Both the position numbers and the translations under genes were made by a program. A stretch of DNA of 64,000 bases. Origin: an uncultured Kiritimatiellota bacterium (GTDB lineage: Bacteria; Verrucomicrobiota; Kiritimatiellia; RFP12; UBA1067). Shown here one piece after another: positions 18,012-26,985 of this stretch. The stretch is from NCBI GenBank assembly GCA_934621385.1, contig CAKTUI010000007.1, positions 5,266 through 69,265 of the forward strand, read 5' to 3'. Numbering within the stretch: the first letter of the stretch is position 1; every line of letters begins with the position of its first letter. Under the pieces are notes generated by a model. That model did no database searches, was not told where the DNA came from, and worked only from the letters and a program-made list of their open reading frames with translations.

Positions 18012-18914
18012 TTAGGCAATGGCAAGCATTGCATCAATCGCCCGCTTCGCCCGAAGGGCAATCTCCTCCGGCACGGTCACGCGAGTCTTCATTTCCTTCA
18101 GGGCCTCAAGGAGGTTCTCAACGGTCGTCTTCTTCATGTTCGGGCAGACCAGCGAGTCCGACACGGGGTAGAAACTCTTGCCGGGGTTCTCCTTGCGAAG
18201 ACGGTGCAGAATACCGACCTCGGTGCCGACGAGAATCGTCGAGGCTGAAGACTCACGCGCATAGCGGCACATTCCACCCGTGGAAAGACGCTCATCCGCC
18301 GCGTCACGGACTTCTTTCGGACATTCAGGGTGAACCAAAACGGGAGCACTCGGATGCGCCGCACGGGCCTTGGCAATCGCCGCCGCCGTCAGCCGTGCGT
18401 GCGTCGGACAATACCCCGGCCACAGGATGTAACTACGCCCCTCAAGTCCCGAGATGTGGCTCCCCAAGTGACGGTCGGGGACGAAGATGATTTCACGATC
18501 CTTTGGCACCGTCGCCATGACGCGCTCGGCATTTCCACTCGTCACGCAGAGGTCGCACTCGGCCTTCACCTCCGCCGTCGAGTTCACGTAGCAAACGGCA
18601 ACGGCTCCGGGGTGCTGCGCCTTGAGCTTGCGCAACTGCTCACCGGTAATCATGTCGGCCATCGGACACCCGGCGGAAGGTTCGGGAATGAGCACCGTCT
18701 TGCCCGGATTCAGAATCGCCGCCGTCTCGGCCATGAAGTAGACACCACAGAAGACGATGACATCCGCCTCTACCTGCGTGGCTCGCCGCGCCAGTTCCAG
18801 CGAATCTCCCGTAAAGTCCGCCAAATCCTGCACTTCACCGCGACAATAGTTGTGCGACAGGATAACCGCGTTGCGGGCTTTCTTCAGGCGAAGAATCTCT
18901 TCCTTTATGTCCAT
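18012..18914 (-). CDS. nadA: Quinolinate synthase
   Basis: NadA (300 aa) condenses iminoaspartate with dihydroxyacetone phosphate to quinolinate in NAD synthesis and carries a 4Fe-4S cluster. Visible motifs are SHNYCRGEVQDLADFTGDSL near the start, FCGVYFMAETAAI (cluster Cys), YVNSTAEVKAECD, GYCPTHAR, VHPECP, and SDSLVCPNMKKTT near the C-terminus. The ATG at 18914 is chosen over a GTG at 18926 because that GTG overlaps the gyrA stop, while a GAGG sits about 9 bases before the ATG. The partners nadB and nadC are not in the window. Confidence 0.95.
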   Translation of the reverse strand: MDIKEEILRLKKARNAVILSHNYCRGEVQDLADFTGDSLELARRATQVEADVIVFCGVYFMAETAAILNPGKTVLIPEPSAGCPMADMITGEQLRKLKAQHPGAVAVCYVNSTAEVKAECDLCVTSGNAERVMATVPKDREIIFVPDRHLGSHISGLEGRSYILWPGYCPTHARLTAAAIAKARAAHPSAPVLVHPECPKEVRDAADERLSTGGMCRYARESSASTILVGTEVGILHRLRKENPGKSFYPVSDSLVCPNMKKTTVENLLEALKEMKTRVTVPEEIALRAKRAIDAMLAIA

Positions 18915-18922
18915 CCCTAACC

Positions 18923-21508
18923 TCACTGCCCTTCCGTCGGGGTCTGTCCGTCATCCGCTGCCTCGCCAGCCGACGCGTCCGCCGCCGGGGTCGTTCCGTC
19001 CTGAGGTGCAACGGCATCCGCCGGGGCATCGGTCGTCTCTTCCTGCTGACCCTCGCAGACGCTGATGGAGACAAGCTTCGCCCCCTCGTTCAGGCGCACC
19101 AAGCGCACGCCCTGCGCCGCACGGCTCTGCACACGGAATTGAGAGACTGAGTTGCGCACCATCAGCTGATCGCTCGTGATGGAGATCACGCTCTCGTCGT
19201 CCGACACCGCATGCGCCGCAACGACCGCACCGTTTCGATCCGCACCCTTGATGCCAATCATACCCATGCCGCCACGCGCATGACGCGTAAAGTCCGCAAA
19301 CTCGCACCGCTTGCCATACCCGTTCGCCGTGGCGATGAAGAGCGTCTTCTCATCATCCACCGCATCCAACGAGACGACCTCGTCATCCTCCCGCAGACGA
19401 ATGCCGCGCACACCTGTCGCCGTGCGTCCCATCCGGCGCACGTCCGTCGCCGCAAAGCGCATGGCACGGCCTTCCCGCGTCAGCATGATGACATCGTCGT
19501 TCGGCTTCACGAGTCGCACGTCCACCAGGGCGTCGCCCTCCTCGATGTTCAGGGCTCGAATGCCAGCCCGGTTCACGTTCTTGAAATCCCCGAGCAACGT
19601 CTTCTTGACCGTTCCCTTGCGCGTCGCAAAGAACACATCCACATCACCCTCAAAAGAGCGGATGGGCAGGAGATTGAGGACCTGCTCCCCTTCCTGCAGA
19701 TTCAGCAAGTTGATGAGCGGACGGCCGAAACTCGTGCGCGGCGCCTCGGGAATCTGGTACGCATCCTTCAGGAAGAGCCGCCCCGTGTTCGTAAAGAACA
19801 TCAGCGAGTCATGCGTCTGCGCCACGAAGACGAGGCGAATGAAATCCTCTTCCTTGACCTGGGCACCCTTGATCCCCTTCGTCCCACGGCCCGACTCACG
19901 GTACTCCGTCAGTGGGACGCGCTTGATGTAGCCGCGATTCGAAAGCGTAATCACACAGGGCGCATCCGGCACGAGATCCTTCAGCGAGACCTCATTCTCA
20001 TCCGGGACAATCTCCGTCCGCCGCTTTGCATCCTCCTTGGAGGCGAACTTGAGCTTCAGCATCGCAAGGTCGTCCTTGATGATGGCGTAAATGCGGTTCG
20101 GATCGGCGAGAATCGCCGTCAGGTTCTCAATCGTCTTCAGCAGTTCGGCCATCTCGGCCTCAAGCTTGTCGCGCTCAAGCCCCGTCAGCTGATAGAGCCG
20201 CATTTCGAGGATGGCATTGACCTGCAGGTCTGAGAAACCGTACTTTTCTTGCAACCGCCCCTTCGCCTCATCGCGGTTTGCCGAACTGCGGATGATGGCG
20301 ACCACATCATCCAAATGGGCAATCGCCAGCAGCAGGCCATCCAGGATGTGCTTGCGGGCCTGGGCCTTGCGGAGCTCGAAACGCGTCCGCCGCGTAATGA
20401 CCTCAAAGCGGTGATTCGTGTAGCAGCGGAAGAAGTCCTTCAGGTTCAGAATTTTCGGCCGTCCACCGTCAATCGCCAGCATAATCGCGCCGAAAGTCGT
20501 CTGAAGTTCGGTGTGCTTGTAGAGGTGGTTCAGCACGATTTCCCCAATGGCGTCGCGCTTCAGCTCGACGATGATGCGAATGTCGTCCTTGGACTCGTCT
20601 CGGATGTCGCTGATGCCTTCCAGCACCTTTTCCTTCACGAGGTTCGCCATGTGAATCAGCATCTCGCGCTTGTTCACCGTATAGGGAATCTCGGTAATGA
20701 CAATGCGCTCGCGGCCGTTCTTCGGCGTCTCAATCGTGGCCTTCCCACGCACACGCAACTGTCCGCGGCCGTTCTTGTACATCGCCGCAATGCCATTGTA
20801 GCCGCAAATCTGCGCCCCCGTGGGGAAGTCCGGCCCCTTGACGAACTGCATCAGGTCGTCGACCGTGCAGTCCTCGCGGTGATCCACGTAGTAGGCGATT
20901 CCATCGCAGAGTTCACCCAGGTTGTGCGGGGGAATGTTCGTCGCCATGCCGACGGCGATGCCGCTCGACCCATTCAGAAGCAGGTTCGGAAGCTTGGCGG
21001 GGAGAACGGACGGTTCCTCAAGCGTCTCGTCGAAGTTCGGGACCATGTCGACCGTATCCTTCTCCAGGTCCGACAACATCTCCTCCGTCACCTTCTGCAT
21101 GCGGACTTCGGTATAACGCATCGCCGCCGCGCTGTCGCCATCAATCGACCCGAAGTTGCCGTGGCCATCCACCAGCGGAACGCGAAGGGAGAACGGCTGG
21201 GCCATACGGACAATCGTCTCGTACACCGCGCTGTCCCCGTGGGGATGGTACTTGCCGATGACATCACCGACGACACGCGCCGACTTCACGTGCTTCGCAC
21301 CAAAGGGAATCCCCAGCTTGTGCATGGAATAAAGACACCGGCGGTGCACGGGCTTGAGGCCATCGCGCACATCGGGCAGGGCCCGCCCGACAATCACGCT
21401 CATGGAGTAGTCGATGTAGTCCCTCGACATCTCCTCTTCAATGTTCACGTCCTCCAAAGTCCCTGCGGCAGGACCGGGAACCAAGCTCTGTTCTTCTTCC
21501 TCGCTCAT
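18923..21508 (-). CDS. gyrA: DNA gyrase subunit A
   Basis: An 861-residue GyrA. The N-terminal breakage-reunion domain has VGRALPDVRDGLKPVHRR, the QRT-like region HPHGDSAVYETIVRMAQPFS, and the catalytic Tyr in AAMRYTEVRM near 132. The coiled-coil tower follows, and the C-terminal six-bladed beta-pinwheel (about 500-815) carries the GyrA-box-like YRESGRGTKGIKG. The protein ends in an acidic, Ala-rich tail of about 40 residues. The promoter TGGTATAAT stands only 9 bases from the ATG, so the mRNA would have almost no leader. It heads the gyrA-nadA-oxidoreductase-crcB operon. Confidence 0.98.
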   Translation of the reverse strand: MSEEEEQSLVPGPAAGTLEDVNIEEEMSRDYIDYSMSVIVGRALPDVRDGLKPVHRRCLYSMHKLGIPFGAKHVKSARVVGDVIGKYHPHGDSAVYETIVRMAQPFSLRVPLVDGHGNFGSIDGDSAAAMRYTEVRMQKVTEEMLSDLEKDTVDMVPNFDETLEEPSVLPAKLPNLLLNGSSGIAVGMATNIPPHNLGELCDGIAYYVDHREDCTVDDLMQFVKGPDFPTGAQICGYNGIAAMYKNGRGQLRVRGKATIETPKNGRERIVITEIPYTVNKREMLIHMANLVKEKVLEGISDIRDESKDDIRIIVELKRDAIGEIVLNHLYKHTELQTTFGAIMLAIDGGRPKILNLKDFFRCYTNHRFEVITRRTRFELRKAQARKHILDGLLLAIAHLDDVVAIIRSSANRDEAKGRLQEKYGFSDLQVNAILEMRLYQLTGLERDKLEAEMAELLKTIENLTAILADPNRIYAIIKDDLAMLKLKFASKEDAKRRTEIVPDENEVSLKDLVPDAPCVITLSNRGYIKRVPLTEYRESGRGTKGIKGAQVKEEDFIRLVFVAQTHDSLMFFTNTGRLFLKDAYQIPEAPRTSFGRPLINLLNLQEGEQVLNLLPIRSFEGDVDVFFATRKGTVKKTLLGDFKNVNRAGIRALNIEEGDALVDVRLVKPNDDVIMLTREGRAMRFAATDVRRMGRTATGVRGIRLREDDEVVSLDAVDDEKTLFIATANGYGKRCEFADFTRHARGGMGMIGIKGADRNGAVVAAHAVSDDESVISITSDQLMVRNSVSQFRVQSRAAQGVRLVRLNEGAKLVSISVCEGQQEETTDAPADAVAPQDGTTPAADASAGEAADDGQTPTEGQ

Positions 21509-21517
21509 ACTCCCTAT

Positions 21518-21526
21518 ATTATACCA
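21518..21526 (-). promoter_or_regulatory. Extended -10 promoter of gyrA
   Basis: TGGTATAAT on the minus strand, 9 bases before the gyrA ATG. The start site would fall about 2-3 bases before the start codon. Confidence 0.65.
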
Positions 21527-22188
21527 AAAAACCGCCTGCTCGGGGGCTTGCGCGAAGCTGTCGCTCGGTCTCGGCTTCCACGGTTGCGCTCACCTCTCAC
21601 GCGTCGACAACAGAGTCTTCTTAGCCTGCCATGCCTCGGTGGTTATCACTGGTTGCAGACAGAGCAACTCCTACGGTGGCACCCCGTGGAAGACCTCACT
21701 CGCGACACTTCGCGCGCGCCCCCTCACCCGAGACGAAAGATAGGCCGTTCCAAGCCGAGACGCGGCAGAAGGTTTTGCCGGCCTGCCGTTGCCCGTCGGC
21801 ATCGTGGTATTCGCGGGTTTTGCCGCCCCGCCGTCCGGCAGGCCATTCAAACTGCCGCGCCCGCGCCTTCAGAACGCCTACGCGGCATGACCTCTCCCCG
21901 CCTTTCCGTGCTTTCAGTGTATTCCGTGGTTATTCCCCACGCGGCAGAATTCCGATGCCCATCGGACGGAATTCTGATGCCCGTCGGAAAAAATTCTGAT
22001 GGGCATCAGAAAACGCTCCGATGGGCATCAGAAAGTACTCCAATGCCCATTAGACGGGACCGCCTCCCCCAACGGACCAAATTCCGACGGAGGTAACGCT
22101 TTCGCCATCCGCCACGACTTTCTCAACGATGACCCCGTCAACCGCCCAAACGCGTCCCCTTCTCGGGAGGAACCGACTCGCCTCTACC
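21527..22188. other. Intergenic region, no gene seen
   Basis: About 660 bases between the gyrA promoter and the mobile-element remnant. Short open frames exist here, but none has a convincing start, ribosome binding site or recognisable protein. A low-complexity phrase resembling CTTTCCGTGCTTTCAGTGTA occurs near 21904. The only clear structure is the palindrome array at 21951-22054. Confidence 0.5.
21951..22054. repeat. Array of five 16-bp palindromes at an exact 22-bp period (copy 1)
   Basis: Units start at 21951, 21973, 21995, 22017 and 22039. Each is a 7-2-7 palindrome close to TCYGATGSSCATCRGA, with 6-base spacers between units. The block after the array ends in GGTAACGCTTT (22092-22102). 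Unit order, spacers (such as AAACGC between units 3 and 4) and the tail motif recur at 44007-44140, so both are copies of one dispersed element. In both copies the nearest downstream gene on the minus strand (gyrA here) has the same relative orientation. Confidence 0.85.
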
Positions 22189-22656
22189 TTATATATAATC
22201 GCCGCCGTCGGCATCTTCGCCGTCCCTCCGCTCGGCCATCCTGCGCTCCGAGTCGTCCCTGCGCCGCGCCTCCTCGGCCGCCGTGAACCCCTTCGCCGCC
22301 ATCAGGGCGCGGCGGTCGCGGCTCGCCACCGCGTCCTTCAGCCGCATGCCGACCTCCGGGTCGACCGCCCGCGCCGCGCCCGTCACGAGAGAGTCCATCG
22401 CCGAGCGCATCTCGCGGGAGAGGTTCGCCCTCGCGAGCGTCCCGATGACCTCCGGGTTCGCCCGCTCGACCTCTCCCTTCAGCCGCTCGCGGTTCGCCTC
22501 GGCGATTTCCCTCGCCGCACGGAGCGCGGCCCCCGCGTCCAGCGTCCGCGACAGGCCGAACCCGTCGAGGAACTTCCTCGCGTCGTCCACCGTCGGGTCC
22601 TTCCCCGCGAGGATGCGCTGGGCGAGCGTCCCGACCGCGAGGTCGTCGATGCGCAC
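22189..22656 (-). CDS. Hypothetical helical protein of the mobile-element remnant
   Basis: A 155-residue frame starting at a GTG, 15 bases after the PolyVal gene. It is predicted to be mostly alpha-helical and highly charged (for example AAREIAEANRERLKGEVERA and a C-terminal run rich in Glu, Arg and Asp), with no transmembrane segment. I do not recognise a family. Placement directly behind the PolyVal-like gene and the very high GC match that gene and differ from the chromosome around it. It may be the last piece of a larger phage or conjugative-element protein. Confidence 0.45.
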   Translation of the reverse strand: MRIDDLAVGTLAQRILAGKDPTVDDARKFLDGFGLSRTLDAGAALRAAREIAEANRERLKGEVERANPEVIGTLARANLSREMRSAMDSLVTGAARAVDPEVGMRLKDAVASRDRRALMAAKGFTAAEEARRRDDSERRMAERRDGEDADGGDYI

Positions 22657-22671
22657 GGGCGAGCCGCCGCG

Positions 22672-24189
22672 TCAGACGGATGCGCGTTCGGTCGGCTTCG
22701 CGTCCGCTCCCTCCGCGCCATTCCCGTCCCCGGCCGCCGCGAGCATCCCCATCACCGCGTCGCGCACGAACGCGTCCGGGGTTGGGGCTTGCGCTTCGGG
22801 GGCCGATTGTGCTACAATGTCGGGCGTTGGCGGAATCGCCAACTTTGACTTGAGCGCGGCAACAATCCCTTCCAAGCTGACGTGGGGTCGGGATTCGGGC
22901 TTTGGCGACCGTCTATTAGCACCGCCACGGCCATCCGCGCTTATTTCGTATCCCGTGATGATTCGGCTCCCGTCCGGCATGAACGCGACGATTGCGCGCA
23001 CGCCGTCCTTGTCGAGGTGCTTGGTGTTGTACCGCTCGGTCGTCGTCCTGCCGCTCTCGGCGGCCGATGCGACCTTTATCGCGACGTCGATGGCCTCGTC
23101 CAGCGTCGCGCCGTCCTTCCCCTTGCGGCTCTCGACGATGTGGGCAAGGCCCATTCCGCGCCTGCCCGTACGCCCGAGCGGATACTCGATGTCCCCGTAT
23201 TCGGCGTTGTGAATCACACCGTGGTCCTCCCCGTCGGCAATGTGCCGCAGGGCATTCCTCACGCCCTCCGTCGCTCCGCGCACGACCGAGTACCGAATGT
23301 CCGCGCTCGGGCCGAACTCGCCCGTGTTGTCCGTCGCCGACTTGATTTGGGTTGGCTCAAGCAGGACGAACGACTTTCCGCCGAATTCCGCATCTTCGAG
23401 CGTGATGCCGTCGTAGCCTTCCCCGTTCAGGTCTTCGATGAATTCTTCATGTGAGGTTTCGGACATCGCGTTCCACAATTCGTCGAATGTCGTTTCGTAT
23501 GGGTTCTTGATGTCGACGTAGGCGGAAACGGACAACTTCGTGTTGGTTCTTTTGCGCAAGTCACTCTCGTTGAACCAGAAGCCAAGCCTCGACATCCGCT
23601 TTGCGGCCTCGTCGTATGCATTGTAGTCCGTGTTCTCGCCGAGACGCGCCCTGTCGAACACGGTGAATGCGTTGTCGGTTGCATGGTAGACGACGAGCGG
23701 CTCTCCGTTCTCGTCCACCACCTTGGACGCGTTGGCGGGGTCGCCCTCCCAGTCGCCGAACCACGCCCTGAACGCGGGGGTGCGCACCTGCACCCACTGC
23801 CGCTCCTCGAGGTTCGTCGGCCTGCCGTTCGGGGCCCTCATCCAGCCGGGCTTGCGCGTCCCGTCCGGGTTCGTGTAGCGGGCGACGACCTCGTCGTACT
23901 CGCGCTGCGGGTCGCTTGGTGTGTAGTCCCAGTCCCGCGTCACGGAGTACCGCTGCCGGCCGTCTGTCCACTTGTGGTCGACGCGGACGTTGTCGTCGCG
24001 GAACGAGACGTAGTTGAACCGCAGACCCTCGCCCCCCTTCGGCATCCCGTGCATCGTCCCCACCGGGTACTTCACCCCGTCGATGCCGGCGAAGCGGCTT
24101 TCTGTGTGCCCGATGGCAACGCCCAACCGACCGTTTCCGTGACTTTCGTGCGTTTTTTGGTTCAATCCGCATAGGCGCACCGGAAGCAC
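22672..24189 (-). CDS. PolyVal-type protein: ADP-ribosyltransferase-like plus PBECR-like nuclease domain (N-terminally truncated)
   Basis: A 505-residue frame starting at a weak GTG. The segment at about 135-300 has features of the ART-PolyVal domain of phage polyvalent proteins: FRAWFGDWEGDPANASKVV, then LVVYHATDNAFTVFDRARLG, YVDIKNPYET and the YDGITLED region. The segment at about 330-430 resembles phage Barnase/EndoU/ColicinE5-like nucleases (GMGLAHIVESRKGKDG, then TERYNTKHLDKDG and the IVAFMPDGSRIITGYE end). Such proteins are usually far longer and are injected with phage or plasmid DNA to modify host targets. No ribosome binding site is evident, so it is probably a remnant. Family assignment rests on remembered motifs. 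Confidence 0.6.
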   Translation of the reverse strand: MLPVRLCGLNQKTHESHGNGRLGVAIGHTESRFAGIDGVKYPVGTMHGMPKGGEGLRFNYVSFRDDNVRVDHKWTDGRQRYSVTRDWDYTPSDPQREYDEVVARYTNPDGTRKPGWMRAPNGRPTNLEERQWVQVRTPAFRAWFGDWEGDPANASKVVDENGEPLVVYHATDNAFTVFDRARLGENTDYNAYDEAAKRMSRLGFWFNESDLRKRTNTKLSVSAYVDIKNPYETTFDELWNAMSETSHEEFIEDLNGEGYDGITLEDAEFGGKSFVLLEPTQIKSATDNTGEFGPSADIRYSVVRGATEGVRNALRHIADGEDHGVIHNAEYGDIEYPLGRTGRRGMGLAHIVESRKGKDGATLDEAIDVAIKVASAAESGRTTTERYNTKHLDKDGVRAIVAFMPDGSRIITGYEISADGRGGANRRSPKPESRPHVSLEGIVAALKSKLAIPPTPDIVAQSAPEAQAPTPDAFVRDAVMGMLAAAGDGNGAEGADAKPTERASV

Positions 24190-24214
24190 AACGGCGATTC
24201 ACTTCCTCCAAATA

Positions 24215-24223
24215 TGATATAAT
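24215..24223 (+). promoter_or_regulatory. Extended -10 promoter of the protease-cca-HAD operon
   Basis: TGATATAAT on the plus strand, 45 bases before the ATG at 24269. The leader contains a strong AGGGAGG ribosome binding site. Confidence 0.55.
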
Positions 24224-24268
24224 GTCGCCCATACGCGATGAATCTATTAACAGAAAGGGAGGTTGAAC

Positions 24269-25561
24269 ATGATACTTGCCGCGCTCTTGCCCATTTTTCT
24301 GGCCGCCTTTGACATCGGGGAAGCCTTTTCGTCCCCCGAAGCCTGGGAGGAATCGGCCGTGGACTTTGCCGTCGACCGGGCGAAGGAGGGCTTCAAGTTC
24401 GCCAGTGCCAAGCGCGATGCCGTGGTCTGTCTACGCAAGGGTGCCTGCACATGGCACGACCTGGAGGTCTGGGAGGCGCGCATCCACTACGGCGCGGCAG
24501 GGTCCGGCGCCACACGCATCGAACTTTCGCTCTACAATCGTGGCGATGACCGAACGGACGATGGCCTGACGGAGGCCGACTTGAACATCATGCGCAAGAA
24601 AATCGACGCGGCACTTTCCCCCCTCAAGCCCAGAAAGGCCGAGAAGAAGGAACTCCGAACGGGTGGCTTCCGCCATATCCAGCGCTGGACCGGCGGAAAT
24701 CCACAGGCGGAACTGACCTGGGGCACGACTGGCGGCAAGTCTCAGGGCCGCAGCGTGGAATTCGTCCGTCTCACCCTTATTCGGCAGCAGGGCGAGGGCG
24801 AACGGAGAAAATCCGCCAAGAAATCCGGCGGCGGAACGCAGGCGAAGATGAAATCTATCAAGGCGAATGTCCGGCGCAATGACACGGGTGATGTTTGGAT
24901 TGGCGGTGTGCCGATGGTCGACCAGGGGCAAAAAGGGTACTGTGCCGCTGCCGTGGCCGAACGCGTCCTGCGGTATTACGGAAACGATATTGACGAACAC
25001 GAAATCGCCCAGATGGCCGGAACGACAGCAAGGGGTGGAACTTCCATCTCTGAAATGATTGAGACGGTCAAGACGGTCGGCTCGAAATGCCGGCTGGGCT
25101 TCAACGAAATCGTCTCCATGGGCGGAAGCCTCGATGACCTCGAAAAGGAGGTCGACCAGTACAACCGTGCGGCAAAGGCCATGAAGGAGAAGGAACTGAC
25201 GCTGGGCCAGTTCACCACGGGCAACCTCATCCACGTCGGGGAAATGCGAGCCGCCATGAAACCGAAAGTCCTGCGCCGCATGCGCACGAAGGATGCGCGG
25301 TTCAAGAAATTCCTATCTGAGGTCAAGAAGCAGGTGGACGCAGGCATCCCCGTCTTCTGGGGCGTGACGCTCGGATGCTACCCGGAGCCCGAAATTCCAC
25401 AGGCCTCGGGCGGACACATGCGGCTCATCATCGGCTACAATGCGAAGACGCAGGAAATCCTCTATACGGACACATGGGGAGCCGGGCACGAGCTGAAGCG
25501 CATGCCGGAGGACTGGGCGTTCACCATCACGCACGACGCGTTTCTTCTTCGCCCACTCTGA
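24269..25561 (+). CDS. Secreted C39-like cysteine peptidase family protein
   Basis: A 430-residue protein with an N-terminal hydrophobic signal (MILAALLPIFLAAFDIGEAFS), an unknown alpha/beta region (25-200) and a papain-fold C39-like domain (about 205-430). The likely catalytic Cys is in DQGQKGYCAAAVAERVL near 224. The His is in SGGHMRLIIGYN near 384 and the Asp in YTDTWG near 399. AGGGAGG lies 6 bases before the ATG at 24269, which is preferred over the TTG at 24263. It could be a true protease or an inactive peptide-binding relative. It is followed after 11 bases by the CCA-adding enzyme gene. Confidence 0.75.
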   Translation: MILAALLPIFLAAFDIGEAFSSPEAWEESAVDFAVDRAKEGFKFASAKRDAVVCLRKGACTWHDLEVWEARIHYGAAGSGATRIELSLYNRGDDRTDDGLTEADLNIMRKKIDAALSPLKPRKAEKKELRTGGFRHIQRWTGGNPQAELTWGTTGGKSQGRSVEFVRLTLIRQQGEGERRKSAKKSGGGTQAKMKSIKANVRRNDTGDVWIGGVPMVDQGQKGYCAAAVAERVLRYYGNDIDEHEIAQMAGTTARGGTSISEMIETVKTVGSKCRLGFNEIVSMGGSLDDLEKEVDQYNRAAKAMKEKELTLGQFTTGNLIHVGEMRAAMKPKVLRRMRTKDARFKKFLSEVKKQVDAGIPVFWGVTLGCYPEPEIPQASGGHMRLIIGYNAKTQEILYTDTWGAGHELKRMPEDWAFTITHDAFLLRPL

Positions 25562-25572
25562 GAGACCCAACG

Positions 25573-26985
25573 GTGAAGACGGTGACAGTTTCAGAAACAA
25601 GCGATTCAAACGCGGCAGATTCACACGAGGCGGCGGTCGTTGCGGCCCGTCTCGTGCGGGCGGCGGGCGGGCGGGCTCTTCTCGTGGGTGGATGCGTACG
25701 CGACGAACTGCTTGGCGGGCAACCGAAGGACTTTGACCTTGAGGTCTTCGGGCTTTCACCCGACCGCCTCGAATCCGTACTGGGGTCGCGCTTCCACCTG
25801 GATCTCGTCGGAAAGTCGTTTGGCGTTCTCAAGCTGAACCACTTCAATGTGGACGTTGCCCTACCGCGCCGAGAGACGAAACTGGGGGAGGGACATCGGG
25901 CCTTCGAGATGGCGTACGATCCTGCCCTTCCTCTTGCCGAAGCCGCCGCCCGCCGCGATTTCACAGTCAACGCCATCTACCGCGACCCCCTGTCGGGCGA
26001 ACTCATCGACCCGTGGAATGGGCTCGCGGACTTGCGGACGCGGACGCTCCGTCACGTCTCCGAACACTTTCGCGAGGATCCCTTGCGCGTCCTCAGGGGA
26101 ATGCAGTTCACGGCCCGCTTCGACTTTTGTGCCGCGAGCGAAACCATCGCCGTCTGCCGCGAAATGACACCCGAAAACCTGCCCCGCGAACGCCTGTTCG
26201 ACGAATGGTCAAAACTGCTCATCAAGGGAACGCGCATCTCACGCGGCCTCAACTTTCTCCGCGAGGTCGGCTGGGTCCGCTATTATCCCGAACTGAACCG
26301 CCTCATCAGCTGCAAGCAGGATCCGACCTGGCATCCTGAAGGCGATGTCTGGAACCACACCTGTTGCTGCCTCGATGCCTTTGCCCAACAGCGCCCCCAT
26401 CCGGACGACGCTGCGGAAGACCTCATCGTCGGACTCGCCGTCCTGTGCCACGACTTCGGCAAGCCCGCGACCACCGCCTTCGATCCCGTGCGCAAACGGA
26501 TTCGCTCACTCGGGCACGACGAGGCCGGCGTGGAACCGACGCTGTCATTCCTTCGGCGACTGACGGTGGAGGAACGGATTCTCAAGGAAGTTCCGCCCCT
26601 CGTCCGGCTCCACATGCGCCCCTTTGCCATGTGGAAGGCAAAAAGCGGTGAAAACGCCATCCGCCGTCTCGCGGCCCAGGTCGTGCGCATCGACCGTCTG
26701 TTGCGCGTCGCCGCAGCGGATGACGCGGGCCGCCCCCCCTTCCCTTCCGAACCCGAGCCACTCCAGTGGTTGGCTGCGGAGGCGGAGCGGTTGCGCGTCA
26801 AGGATTCGGTCCCACGACCCCTCATTCTTGGACGCAACTTGATTGCACTCGGGCAGAAGCCTGGAACGAGATTCGGCAGAATCATCAAAGCCTGCTATGA
26901 GGCCCAGTTGGACGGCGCATTCACCGATTCCGCCGGTGCACAAGCCTACCTGAAGGCACTGCTGACACAGGAGGGATCGATCTGA
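25573..26985 (+). CDS. cca: CCA tRNA nucleotidyltransferase with C-terminal HD domain
   Basis: A 470-residue class II tRNA nucleotidyltransferase that builds or repairs the CCA end of tRNAs. The nucleotidyltransferase core has LLVGGCVRDELLGG and DFDLEVFG at about 37-60, ARRDFTVNAIYRDPLSGELI at about 130, and REDPLRVLRGMQF at about 170. An HD phosphohydrolase domain follows, with EGDVWNHT and VLCHDFGKPA near 260-300. The start is set at the GTG at 25573, with GAGAGA upstream, because any earlier start would lie inside the preceding gene. Its stop overlaps the next ATG by one base (TGATG). Confidence 0.9.
   Translation: MKTVTVSETSDSNAADSHEAAVVAARLVRAAGGRALLVGGCVRDELLGGQPKDFDLEVFGLSPDRLESVLGSRFHLDLVGKSFGVLKLNHFNVDVALPRRETKLGEGHRAFEMAYDPALPLAEAAARRDFTVNAIYRDPLSGELIDPWNGLADLRTRTLRHVSEHFREDPLRVLRGMQFTARFDFCAASETIAVCREMTPENLPRERLFDEWSKLLIKGTRISRGLNFLREVGWVRYYPELNRLISCKQDPTWHPEGDVWNHTCCCLDAFAQQRPHPDDAAEDLIVGLAVLCHDFGKPATTAFDPVRKRIRSLGHDEAGVEPTLSFLRRLTVEERILKEVPPLVRLHMRPFAMWKAKSGENAIRRLAAQVVRIDRLLRVAAADDAGRPPFPSEPEPLQWLAAEAERLRVKDSVPRPLILGRNLIALGQKPGTRFGRIIKACYEAQLDGAFTDSAGAQAYLKALLTQEGSI

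Larger units (their letters stand above)
22189..24232 (-). mobile_element. Remnant of a phage or conjugative element
   Basis: The stretch holds two very GC-rich minus-strand frames, one with domains known from phage and plasmid polyvalent proteins, and no integrase, capsid or transfer gene. A short frame opening at 24232 runs in a different phase over the start of the 22672 gene, suggesting the N-terminal part was lost. No attachment-site repeats were seen at the edges. Confidence 0.5.

Noticed and set aside
16433..18490. Plus-strand open frame of 685 codons
   Set aside because: It runs across the FAD oxidoreductase and nadA genes on the other strand, so it is a compositional shadow.
21951..22054. 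CRISPR array
   Set aside because: Repeats are 16 bp and palindromic, spacers are only 6 bp, and the spacers are shared with the second copy at 44007. No cas gene is nearby.
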